This document shows, piece by piece, positions 1 through 7,739 of a stretch of DNA of 44,605 nucleotides. Under the pieces are notes generated by a model. That model saw nothing but the letters and a program-made list of their open reading frames with translations. It did no database searches and was not told the origin of the DNA. Source of the DNA: an uncultured Clostridia bacterium. GTDB lineage: Bacteria > Bacillota > Clostridia > Oscillospirales > Acutalibacteraceae. Made by a program: the position numbers and the translations under genes. Each line of letters opens with the position of its first letter. The first letter of the stretch is position 1. The stretch is taken from the NCBI GenBank assembly GCA_945874765.1, contig CAMCHQ010000016.1, positions 1 to 44,605 of the forward strand, read 5' to 3'.

Positions 1-50
1 ATAATTATTAGTTATCCTTTATTACCAACCAAATAACTGTATATAGTTAA

Positions 51-82
51 AAGTCTGTCGGTTAAAATCGGCAGGCTTTTTT
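51..82 (+). terminator. terminator-like hairpin just before parA
   Basis: A 10-bp stem (51-60 with 69-78, three G-U pairs) and an 8-nt loop are followed by a T run to 82. This has the form of an intrinsic terminator. It lies only about 20 nt ahead of the parA ribosome site, so it either ends an upstream transcript or attenuates read-through into parA. Confidence 0.7.
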
Positions 83-105
83 GTATATATAGAACTAAAA
101 CGGAG

Positions 106-942
106 GTGTTTTTAACGAAACAAACAAAAGTAATTGCAATATGCAATCAAAAAGGCGGTGTAGGTAAAACTACAACCGCCTTAAATTTTGGAGTCGGTCT
201 TGCAAACGAGGGCAAGAAAGTCTTGCTTATCGACTGTGACCCACAAGGTGATTTAACAACAGCTTTGGGTTGGCGAGATACAGACGAACTTTCGGTTACT
301 CTTGCAGACAAACTCGTCGAGTATATCGAAGAAAGAAAAAAGAACCCCACAAACGGTATTCTTCATCATAAAGAGAATATTGATTTGCTGCCGGCTAATC
401 TTGATTTGTCGGCACTTGAACTTAGCTTAGTCAACACAATGAGCCGTGAAACCGTGCTGAAAGGTTATGTAAATTCAATCAAAACTGCGTATGATTATGT
501 GGTTATTGACTGTATGCCATCTTTAAGTGTTCTTACAGTTAATGCATTGGTTGCAGCCGATTCGGTTATCATTCCTGTGCAGTCGCAATTTCTTGCAGCT
601 AAAGGTATGACACAACTTGTTAAAACTATAAGTAAAGTTAAAAGACAAATTAACCCGTCACTTAAAATTGACGGTGTTTTGCTTACACTTGTAGATGGCA
701 GAACTAACCTTTCCAAAAGTACAAAGGAAGCTATCGTAAATGACTACGGCAAATATCTTAAAATTTTTGATACGCAGATACCTATGGGTATTAAAGCGGC
801 TGAAACTGCCATAAGCGGTAAATCAATATTTGCTTACGATAAAAATAGTAAGGTCGCAAAAGCGTATGAGGACTTTACGAAGGAGGTGTTGAAACTTGAG
901 CGAAAAGAGAAAAACAGACTTCACTCTGAACAGGCTCGATGA
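106..942 (+). CDS. parA: ParA-family partition ATPase
   Basis: This is a ParA/Soj-type cytoplasmic ATPase that would work with the downstream ParB to stabilise or segregate the element while it is circular. The deviant Walker A motif QKGGVGKTTTALN lies near residues 16-28. IDCDPQGDLT is the switch I region and YDVVIDCMPSL-like Walker B sequence (YDYVVIDCMPSLSVLT) follows. At 278 aa it is normal for the family. The start is awkward: GTG at 106 overlaps the best ribosome site (GGAGG, 102-106). The only codon well spaced from that site is an ACG at 115, so translation may start at 115 on a non-standard codon. parB begins inside its 3' end (47-nt overlap), which implies coupled translation. Confidence 0.9.
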   Translation: MFLTKQTKVIAICNQKGGVGKTTTALNFGVGLANEGKKVLLIDCDPQGDLTTALGWRDTDELSVTLADKLVEYIEERKKNPTNGILHHKENIDLLPANLDLSALELSLVNTMSRETVLKGYVNSIKTAYDYVVIDCMPSLSVLTVNALVAADSVIIPVQSQFLAAKGMTQLVKTISKVKRQINPSLKIDGVLLTLVDGRTNLSKSTKEAIVNDYGKYLKIFDTQIPMGIKAAETAISGKSIFAYDKNSKVAKAYEDFTKEVLKLERKEKNRLHSEQAR

Positions 943-1843
943 TTTATTTACATCACAAAGTGAGCGGGAAAACGGACTTACTCCGACTATAAAAGATATT
1001 CCGCTTGAAAAACTTGTACCGTTTCCGAATCATCCGTTTAAAGTGCGTGATGACGAGGAAATGAATAAACTTGTTGAAAGCGTTTCTGAAAACGGAGTGT
1101 TGGTTCCTGCCATTGTTCGTGAGAAAGATAACGGTGATTATGAAATTATCTCAGGCCACAGACGAAAATTTGCAAGTGAGATTGCCGGTAAAAACACATT
1201 GCGTTGTATTGTTTCAAATTTGGACGATGACGCCGCAACCGTTATTATGGTTGACAGCAATATTCAAAGAGAAAACATTTTACCGAGTGAAAAAGCCTTT
1301 GCATACAAAATGAAATTAGATGCGATGAAACATCAAGGAAAACGAACGGATTTAACTTCCAACCAACTTGGTCGGAAGTTGAACAATGCAGAAACAGCAC
1401 AAATTATTGGTGATGAAAACGGTGATAGTCAATCGCAGGTTAGGAGGTATATTCGCTTAACTTATCTTATACCCGAACTGTTGCAAATGGTTGATGAGGG
1501 TAAAATGAAAATGTTACCTGCTGTTGAAATATCGTTTCTTGATAAAGAATGTCAGCAAGATTTGTTGGAAGCAATAGAAAGCGAGTGTTGTACTCCGTCT
1601 CACGCTCAGGCTATTCGTATGCACAAGATGTTTAATGACGGAGAACTAAACAGCGATACTATTCTTGATGTTATGTGCGAGTTGAAACCTAACCAACAGG
1701 AAAGGCTCATAATTCCACATAAGACGCTTGAAAAGTATATTCCAAAATCTGTTGCACCTGAAAAAAGACAAGATTATGTATGCAAGGCTTTGGAGCATTA
1801 CAACAAGTTTTTGAAAAGCAGATCCGAAAGGGACAGCAGATAG
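896..1843 (+). CDS. parB: ParB-family partition/nucleoid-occlusion-like protein
   Basis: A ParB/Spo0J-type DNA-binding partner of ParA. The N-terminal ParB nuclease-like fold is visible as IPLEKLVPFPNHPFKVRDD, then VLVPAIVREK and ISGHRRKFASEIAG, which takes the place of the canonical GERRxRA box. A region around VDSNIQREN leads into a helix-turn-helix-type segment. The TTG start at 896 is supported by AGGAGG at 881-886, with 9-nt spacing. It overlaps the end of parA and forms a two-gene operon typical of the left side of Tn1549-like ICEs. It has 315 aa, usual for the family. No parS site was recognised by eye. Confidence 0.88.
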   Translation: MSEKRKTDFTLNRLDDLFTSQSERENGLTPTIKDIPLEKLVPFPNHPFKVRDDEEMNKLVESVSENGVLVPAIVREKDNGDYEIISGHRRKFASEIAGKNTLRCIVSNLDDDAATVIMVDSNIQRENILPSEKAFAYKMKLDAMKHQGKRTDLTSNQLGRKLNNAETAQIIGDENGDSQSQVRRYIRLTYLIPELLQMVDEGKMKMLPAVEISFLDKECQQDLLEAIESECCTPSHAQAIRMHKMFNDGELNSDTILDVMCELKPNQQERLIIPHKTLEKYIPKSVAPEKRQDYVCKALEHYNKFLKSRSERDSR

Positions 1844-2026
1844 CAGGAGTATATTTTTTCTATCCCCCTCTTTTCAATATACCCCCTAATAAACATACAA
1901 ACTTGCAGAAAAGAAAGAGCCTTATAAATCAAATAAAGGAATGATGTGTATGATTTAATAAACGCACCTTTGCCGAAATTACCAAAATCTGTTAAATTGG
2001 CAGTGAAAGCAAAGGAGGAATGCTTA

Positions 2027-2617
2027 ATGAAAAAGTCAGTGATTGTATGCATGGTTGCAGTTGTGCTAATCAGCGTATTTGTAGGTTGTTCGGTTAAGAA
2101 CAGTGATGTAAATGAAAATGCAGAAACAAGTTCTTTTTCTGCAAGTAAAGAAACAACACTGCATATTTCGACTGCTGAAAATGATACGAAAGTCGATACA
2201 ACAACTACTGCTCCAACTACAAATGCAAAAATAACGAGCACAACTTCAAACAAGATTGAGTTGAGTGAAACAACCACAAAAAGAAAGGTTGTGTCTACAA
2301 CATCAAGACCTGTTCAAACAACAAAATCTACAACACAGCATGCAAAAAAAGCAACGACTACATCAAAACAACCAACAACCCAAAAAGCAAGTCAATGCAG
2401 TAATAACAACAATCATTCAATGAAATGCGGCAATATGGGCAGATGGTTTGACAGCAAATCGGATGTTAAGGCATATGTTGATTCGATAATGAAATCTTGG
2501 GCAGATAAATGGGAAAGCGGAGAAATATCCGATAATGAATATTTTGCCAACTGCCCACAAGGCTATGAATGCTGGAGTTGCGGTTATTGCGGTAAATGGA
2601 CAGGCAATTTCAAATAA
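2027..2617 (+). CDS. Thr-rich lipoprotein with Cys-rich C-terminus
   Basis: This 196-aa protein is not assigned to a known family. The start at 2027 is chosen because AAAGGAGG lies just upstream; the frame is open further 5' but without a ribosome site. It opens with a lipoprotein signal peptide with a lipobox ending in Cys21 (VFVGC). Residues from about 25 to 125 are low-complexity Ser/Thr/Lys (many TTT runs), as in a cell-wall-spanning linker. The C-terminal ~60 residues carry C-x6-C-x2-C-x2-C (CPQGYECWSCGYCGKW), which could bind metal or form disulphides. Its position between parB and a sortase-type adhesin suggests a surface role in mating or host contact, which is inference. Confidence 0.7.
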   Translation: MKKSVIVCMVAVVLISVFVGCSVKNSDVNENAETSSFSASKETTLHISTAENDTKVDTTTTAPTTNAKITSTTSNKIELSETTTKRKVVSTTSRPVQTTKSTTQHAKKATTTSKQPTTQKASQCSNNNNHSMKCGNMGRWFDSKSDVKAYVDSIMKSWADKWESGEISDNEYFANCPQGYECWSCGYCGKWTGNFK

Positions 2618-2637
2618 CAATATCATAAATTTAACCT

Positions 2638-2666
2638 GAGAAGATGTAACAATCTTCTCTTTTTTT
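2638..2666 (+). terminator. intrinsic terminator between lipoprotein and adhesin
   Basis: A perfect 8-bp stem (2638-2645 with 2652-2659) and a 6-nt loop are followed by seven T. It lies 20 nt after the lipoprotein stop region and about 30 nt before the adhesin start. Both operon separation and attenuation of the adhesin gene are possible. Confidence 0.8.
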
Positions 2667-2696
2667 ATGCCTGGAAACAGGCAGAAAGGAAAAGTT

Positions 2697-5600
2697 ATGA
2701 AAGATAAATTCAAAAGTTTTGGCAAAAGAATTGTGGCGATCCTTTTGTCGGTATTAACAGTTACAATGATGTTTCCGTTAAGTGCTTTTGCAGCAACGGA
2801 AAACCTCGGTGCGGTGTCGGGTATGAAGAAACTTGATGTAAGCGTTTCAAAGCATTATGGACACGAAGTTCATACTACGAAAAAAGGCGGTACAACTTAT
2901 CCGCTTTTCTGTATTGAATACGGCACAACATCGCCGAGTTCGTCATATCTTAAAGGCAAAAAAGCTATGGCAAGTGACACGGCAATTAAAGCTGCAAAGT
3001 GGATATTTGCAGGATATTACCTTGAACACGGCAACTCGATAGATTGGCAGGATATGGCTTACTGTCAGAAAAAAGTGTGGTCTATCTTCGGTTCCGATAC
3101 AAGCTGGGATTTCAGCGACGGCGGATACAAAGCGTGGTGTGACAAAGCTCAGGACAGAATGGACAACCTAAATAAAAAGCCGTCATTCAATAATACCAAT
3201 GTCGGAACAATCGTTGCAGGGAACAGCCTTACCGTTACCGATACAAACAAGGTGCTTTCCGATTATCCTGCATTCACGAAAAACGGAAGTGGTTGGAGTA
3301 TTACCCACAGCAAAAATTCTAACTCATTAACAATTAAGGTTGATAAATCTTGCACTGCGTCAAGCTTTAAACTTGCTAACGGTGAATATTACAAAGACGG
3401 TACAGGCGATGACGATGAACTTTTGCTTTACTATCCATATGGAAGTGAAGCATATCAAAAGCTTATCTATTCGGCATATTATGACCCTGTTTCAATGGCT
3501 TTTTCGGGTTCGATTACTCCTCTTGGTGATATGAAGCTTGTTAAGACTTCGGAGGACGGCATTGTAGCTGGTATTAACTTTACTGTCACAGGTGCTAAGG
3601 GGTTTTCAAAAACTGTCACAACAAATGCAAACGGCGAAATTGATATTTCTGATTTAACTCCCGGAACATATACGATTACGGAAGAAAACATTGACAGATA
3701 TGTACCTAATCAATCGCAAACTATAACTGTTTCAAGCGGTAAAACATCATCGGTCAGTTTCTATAACATACTCAAAAAGTTCAGAGTAACCGTCACAAAA
3801 CAAGACTACGAAAAAGGTCATGCACAAGGTGACGCTAAACTCAGTGGTGCTGTTTATGGTTTGTATAAAGGCGATGAACTTGTTGCACAATATACAACCG
3901 ACAGTAACGGCTCTTTCACTACCGACTATTATGTTTGCGGAAAAGATTGGACGATAAAGGAAATTACTCCGAGTGAGGGATATTTGCTTAACGATACGGT
4001 GTATAAGGTAGGTGCAGACCCGAAAGATTATACAGTCGAATACAATAACGCACCCGATATGACTGTTATGGAGCAAGTTATCAAGGGTAAAATCAGCATT
4101 ATCAAACATACGGATAACGGCGATACCAAAATTGAAACACCCGAAAAAGGTGCGGAGTTCCAAGTCTATCTTAAATCGGCAGGTTCTTTTGTAAATGCCG
4201 ACAAAGACGAACGAGATACTATTGTTTGTGACGAAGACGGATTTGCAAGTACAAAATTACTTCCGTATGGAGTATATACAGTTCATCAAACCAAAGGCTG
4301 GGCAGGACGAGAACTTATCACCGATTTCGATGTCTTCATCAATAAAGACGGCAAGACTTACAAATTCCTTATCAACAACAAGAATTTTGAATCGTATCTA
4401 AAGGTAGTTAAGCTTGATAAAGAAACAGGAAAGCAGATAGCTTACGAGGGTGCGGCATTCGAGATTTATGATAGTGATAATCACAGAGTTACAATGCAGT
4501 ACACCTACCCTCAAGTAACTTCGGTTCATACTTTCTACACCAACAAAGAGGGATATTTAATTACACCCGAAAAACTGCCTTATGGTGATTACACTCTCAA
4601 AGAAGTACAAGCACCGTACGGATATGTACTTGATGATACGCCTGTACCGTTCTCTATTACACAGGAAAATTCATCGACCGATACAGGCGTTACCGTAGTA
4701 AAGGTTAAGGCACGAGATGTTGCACAAAAAGGTGTAATCAATATCACTAAAACAGGCGAGATTTTTTCGTCTGTTGAAGAAAACAAAGGCGTATACACTC
4801 CTAAATACAGCGTAGGCAATCTTAAAGGTGCAGTATTTGAAATTTATGCTGCTGAAGATATTACAACACTTGACGGCACGGTAAGATATGAACAAGGTGC
4901 TTTGGTTGATACAGTCACAACCGATGATGACGGTGTGGCTAAATCAAAAGAACTTTATCTTGGTAAATATACAGTTATTGAAAAAACTGCACCAAACGGA
5001 TATGTTCATAATACCGCAAAGTATGATGCTGAACTCACCTATGCAGGACAGAATGTTTCCGTTACCTCAACCGACCTTTCGGTGTATAACGAAAGACAAA
5101 AGGTTTCGGTTTCACTTAAAAAGATTATGGCAAATGATAAGACATTCGGTATCGGCAATAACGGTGAAATCACTTCTGTAAGATTCGGTATTTATGCCGA
5201 TGAGGACATTAAAGCAAATAACGGCAATGTTATTCCAAAAGACGCTTTAATTACCTTTGCAAATTGTGATAAAAACGGAAGCATTGTCTTTGATTGTGAT
5301 TTGCCGGTAGGCTTTAAGTGGTACGCAAAAGAAATTGCAACCGATGCGCACTATATATTATCCGATACAAAATATGAGTTTGATACCGAATATCAAGGTC
5401 AGGACATAAAGGTTATTGATGTTAAAATCAATAACGATAAAGCTATCGAAAACAATCTCATTTATGGTTCTGTTAAAGGCTTAAAAATTGACAGAGAAAC
5501 GCAGAAAGTAATCAAGGGAGCAACCTTTGGTTTGTTCAAATCGGACATTACCGAATTCACAGAAAACAACGCAATCTTAACTGCTGTCACCGATGAAAGC

Positions 5601-6263
5601 GGCGTATTTATTTTCAATAACATTCCTTATGGCGAATACCTTATCAAAGAACTCAAGCCTGCCGACGGCTATCTTGATAGTGAAGATGTATTTACTGTAA
5701 CAATCAAAGATAACGAGCAAGTGGTTGAACTTACTGCAATCAATGATAAAGTGCCAGAATTAAAAACAACTGCAACCGTCAATGGCAAAAAGGAAGCAAT
5801 TACAAAAGGCGAAATAACAATAAAAGATACTGTTGAGTACAAGCACTTGGTACCTAATACCGAATATGTTATCAAAGGCACATTGATGGATAAATCCACA
5901 GGCAAGCCGTTCAAAGTTAAAGGTAAAGAAATCACTTCAACCGTTAAGTTTGTACCCGATAGGACTGATGGCAAAGTAGAAGTCACCTTTACTTTTGACG
6001 GTTCGGCTATTAAAAAGGATACCGAGCTTGTAGTGTTTGAGACATTGTATCGTGACGGGGTTGAATTAACTGCTCACGCTGACATTAACGATGACGGACA
6101 GACCGTGACGATTAAAGTCCCTGAACTTGAAAATCCAAAGACAGGAGACGAAAGGAATATCAATAAAATTTTAGGTATTGCCGGTGCTTCACTTGTCGGT
6201 ATTGCAGGATGTGTATATTTCTTTATCAAGAGAAAGAAAAAGCGAGGTGCAGATAATGAGTGA
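2697..6263 (+). CDS. LPXTG-type Cna-B/thioester-domain surface adhesin
   Basis: A 1188-aa cell-wall-anchored protein. The start at 2697 follows AGAAAGGA; the frame is open to 2667 but without a good ribosome site. A signal peptide ends near AFAATEN (about residue 33). The first domain resembles a thioester adhesion domain, with Cys72 (PLFCIEYG) and Gln124 (YCQKKVW) as the likely bond pair. About seven Cna-B/SpaA-like repeats follow, with recurring K..T and GA.F.IY motifs. Near the end, ELKTTATVNGKK to the FETLYRDG segment matches the VaFE/T-Q ester-bond repeat. It finishes with NPKTGD, a hydrophobic helix and a basic tail, a sortase signal. The sortase B encoded at 29296 in the same element is the probable anchoring enzyme. 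The likely role is attachment to recipient cells or host surfaces. Confidence 0.88.
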   Translation: MKDKFKSFGKRIVAILLSVLTVTMMFPLSAFAATENLGAVSGMKKLDVSVSKHYGHEVHTTKKGGTTYPLFCIEYGTTSPSSSYLKGKKAMASDTAIKAAKWIFAGYYLEHGNSIDWQDMAYCQKKVWSIFGSDTSWDFSDGGYKAWCDKAQDRMDNLNKKPSFNNTNVGTIVAGNSLTVTDTNKVLSDYPAFTKNGSGWSITHSKNSNSLTIKVDKSCTASSFKLANGEYYKDGTGDDDELLLYYPYGSEAYQKLIYSAYYDPVSMAFSGSITPLGDMKLVKTSEDGIVAGINFTVTGAKGFSKTVTTNANGEIDISDLTPGTYTITEENIDRYVPNQSQTITVSSGKTSSVSFYNILKKFRVTVTKQDYEKGHAQGDAKLSGAVYGLYKGDELVAQYTTDSNGSFTTDYYVCGKDWTIKEITPSEGYLLNDTVYKVGADPKDYTVEYNNAPDMTVMEQVIKGKISIIKHTDNGDTKIETPEKGAEFQVYLKSAGSFVNADKDERDTIVCDEDGFASTKLLPYGVYTVHQTKGWAGRELITDFDVFINKDGKTYKFLINNKNFESYLKVVKLDKETGKQIAYEGAAFEIYDSDNHRVTMQYTYPQVTSVHTFYTNKEGYLITPEKLPYGDYTLKEVQAPYGYVLDDTPVPFSITQENSSTDTGVTVVKVKARDVAQKGVINITKTGEIFSSVEENKGVYTPKYSVGNLKGAVFEIYAAEDITTLDGTVRYEQGALVDTVTTDDDGVAKSKELYLGKYTVIEKTAPNGYVHNTAKYDAELTYAGQNVSVTSTDLSVYNERQKVSVSLKKIMANDKTFGIGNNGEITSVRFGIYADEDIKANNGNVIPKDALITFANCDKNGSIVFDCDLPVGFKWYAKEIATDAHYILSDTKYEFDTEYQGQDIKVIDVKINNDKAIENNLIYGSVKGLKIDRETQKVIKGATFGLFKSDITEFTENNAILTAVTDESGVFIFNNIPYGEYLIKELKPADGYLDSEDVFTVTIKDNEQVVELTAINDKVPELKTTATVNGKKEAITKGEITIKDTVEYKHLVPNTEYVIKGTLMDKSTGKPFKVKGKEITSTVKFVPDRTDGKVEVTFTFDGSAIKKDTELVVFETLYRDGVELTAHADINDDGQTVTIKVPELENPKTGDERNINKILGIAGASLVGIAGCVYFFIKRKKKRGADNE

Positions 6264-6528
6264 CAGAACTAATGCAGGCTACACCATTATCAATGCTGTA
6301 ACTGTCGGTAAAGGTGAAATCGTACTCGGTGAAAGGACTACTGCCAATAAAGAAAAGCAATACGTCACTTGGGAATGTAATAACGGCTCATATTATTACG
6401 GCCATTATACCGAAAACAAGTTTGATGCGTTAAAAGACTTTGGTCAAAGGGTTGCCGATAAGGCTGAAATGTATCGCTGTTTTGAAAATGAAAGACAACG
6501 GCATAACCGAGAACGAGATGAACGATAA
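6256..6528 (+). CDS. small conserved ICE protein, paralogue of N-terminus of 6700 gene
   Basis: A 90-aa protein of unknown function. The ATG at 6256 overlaps the adhesin stop (ATGAGTGA, 8 nt), so it is probably translationally coupled; a longer in-frame reading from 6178 lies wholly inside the adhesin gene. It has no signal peptide or membrane segment. The pattern AGYTIINAVTVGKGEIVLGE followed by the Y..GHYTEN segment resembles the first ~45 residues of the protein starting at 6700 (NGYEIIESMYVGENEVIIAE, then YLCGYYESN). The C-terminus is highly charged. Small proteins of this type accompany the large methylase/helicase gene in related ICEs, and a role in anti-restriction or DNA entry is only a guess. 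Confidence 0.65.
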   Translation: MSDRTNAGYTIINAVTVGKGEIVLGERTTANKEKQYVTWECNNGSYYYGHYTENKFDALKDFGQRVADKAEMYRCFENERQRHNRERDER

Positions 6529-6547
6529 TAAAAGGAGGTAAAAGCTA

Positions 6548-6646
6548 ATGACAGTCAAAACGATTGTGTCTATTGCACTCGTTGTCTTTATTGTTGCAGG
6601 GCTTGTATTTCTTCAAGTCAGAAACAAAAAGAAAAACGATAATTAA
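6548..6646 (+). CDS. 32-aa single-pass membrane peptide
   Basis: A short ORF begins with ATG at 6548, 7 nt after a strong AAAGGAGG, and encodes 32 residues. These are a hydrophobic helix (about residues 5-22, IVSIALVVFIVAGLVFL) followed by a basic tail RNKKKNDN. The ribosome site, spacing and clear helix/positive-inside layout support it as a real gene. The function is unknown. It sits between two related soluble proteins in the same operon. Confidence 0.6.
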   Translation: MTVKTIVSIALVVFIVAGLVFLQVRNKKKNDN

Positions 6647-6655
6647 ACTTATTTG

Positions 6656-6680
6656 GGCGGTAACTTCGGTTGCCGCCTTT
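6656..6680 (+). other. UUCG-capped hairpin before next gene
   Basis: A 9-bp GC-rich stem (6656-6664 with 6669-6677) is closed by a UUCG tetraloop and followed by only TTT. It is too T-poor for a confident terminator but very stable. It ends about 10 nt before the ribosome site of the 6700 gene, so transcript stabilisation, processing or attenuation are all possible. Confidence 0.55.
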
Positions 6681-6699
6681 AATAATAAAGGAGGCTAAT

Positions 6700-7284
6700 A
6701 TGGACAAAGAAAACGAAGTTATTAACGGTTATGAAATTATTGAGTCTATGTATGTAGGTGAAAACGAGGTAATAATCGCAGAAAATCATAATGAAAACGG
6801 CGATAAATATCTTTGTGGGTATTACGAAAGCAATGAGCTTTTTGCAAGAATTAACGCTATATGTACATCAAATTCTTATCCCGATATAGTCATTGCTTTT
6901 TGCGATAATGTGAAAGAACAGGCAGAAAAAAGAAAAGAACAAATAATTGACGGAATTGGCGTAATCACAAATGATATGTGTGCTGCCATCGATGAAAACG
7001 AAAAACTCATCGGTAAAGTTATTGTTCTTAAACCGTCTATCTTAAGGCGAGAATACCGTTATGCCGACAGTCAGCTTTTTTACTGCACCGGAGGTAACGG
7101 CGCAATGCCTAATGCAATAGGCACAAAGGTATATGGCTGTTCTCTTTCGACCAGAAAAGAAATGTATGTGCGCCGTTATGACATACTCGGAACGATTGAT
7201 AAAAACAATTTGCCTGAATGGGCAAAGGTCGGTCTTGCCAATGTTCAACGAAGTGAAAAGGCAAAAGACAGAGGTGAACGCTGA
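6700..7284 (+). CDS. conserved ICE protein, two-part, unknown function
   Basis: A 194-aa cytoplasmic protein. The start at 6700 follows AAAGGAGG (6687-6694). The N-terminal part (residues 1-70) is related to the 6256 product. The C-terminal part (about 95-190) contains VIVLKPSILRREYRYADSQL, YCTGGNGAMPNAIGTKVYG and LPEWAKVGL. This resembles a small domain that recurs in Firmicute ICEs as a stand-alone protein or fused to larger ones. No enzyme motif was recognised. It overlaps the next gene by 1 nt (TGATG). The product appears to be a fusion of two modules that occur separately elsewhere. Confidence 0.65.
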   Translation: MDKENEVINGYEIIESMYVGENEVIIAENHNENGDKYLCGYYESNELFARINAICTSNSYPDIVIAFCDNVKEQAEKRKEQIIDGIGVITNDMCAAIDENEKLIGKVIVLKPSILRREYRYADSQLFYCTGGNGAMPNAIGTKVYGCSLSTRKEMYVRRYDILGTIDKNNLPEWAKVGLANVQRSEKAKDRGER

Positions 7285-7505
7285 TGGATACAGATTTCCA
7301 AACAAAAATGAAAGTGCTTTTAAAACTTTTTAAGGCAGGCAAATGCAGTGAGGCAGATATTTTGAATATGAAAACGGAAGAAATGCTCGATTTGCCTAAT
7401 GTTTCTATTAAAGAAATTAAGGCTATATGTGCAATCAAAGATGCTGTAAAAAAGCACACGCTTTATTCATATCTCGGAGGTAAGCAAGATGAAAGAATTG
7501 AGTAA
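7284..7505 (+). CDS. small hypothetical ICE protein
   Basis: A 73-aa helical, charged protein with no signal peptide, membrane segment or recognised motif. The ATG at 7284 overlaps the previous stop (TGATG), which argues for coupled translation. The next gene begins 17 nt before its end. The compact overlapping arrangement with its neighbours is the main support that it is expressed. Function unknown. Confidence 0.6.
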   Translation: MDTDFQTKMKVLLKLFKAGKCSEADILNMKTEEMLDLPNVSIKEIKAICAIKDAVKKHTLYSYLGGKQDERIE

Positions 7506-7734
7506 GCCTATACGCTTTATTGATAAGCATTTCAACACTCTTTTCTACATCCCTGATGGCTCTCAAATTGAAGTTGTTGAACCTGACGGAAAGAGTGAAA
7601 TCCTTGGATGTCAGTACATTGATGAATATCACACTAAAATAGGCAACGAGACTTATCATATTCACGATTTTGCCGAACTTATTGAAAATGGCAATAAAAC
7701 TGTATCTCCATTAAAAAAACAACTTGAAAGGTGA
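7489..7734 (+). CDS. small conserved ICE protein
   Basis: An 81-aa soluble protein preceded by GGAGG with 7-8 nt spacing. The pattern LFYIPDGSQIEVVEPDGKSE, CQYIDEYHTKIGNETYHIH and FAELIENGN is one I recognise as recurring just upstream of the large helicase/methylase gene in related ICEs, but its function is not established. It overlaps the start region of the next gene, so the two are likely translated together. Confidence 0.65.
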   Translation: MKELSKPIRFIDKHFNTLFYIPDGSQIEVVEPDGKSEILGCQYIDEYHTKIGNETYHIHDFAELIENGNKTVSPLKKQLER

Positions 7735-7739
7735 TGACT

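Noticed and set aside
1946-2026. 5' extension of the lipoprotein gene
   Set aside because: It would place 27 residues before the signal peptide and lacks a ribosome site, while AAAGGAGG sits just before 2027.
1798-2277. Long - strand reading frame across the parB end and lipoprotein gene
   Set aside because: It is antisense to the Thr-rich repeats, is composed mostly of V/S/F/L, and has no ribosome site. It is a shadow of the coding strand.
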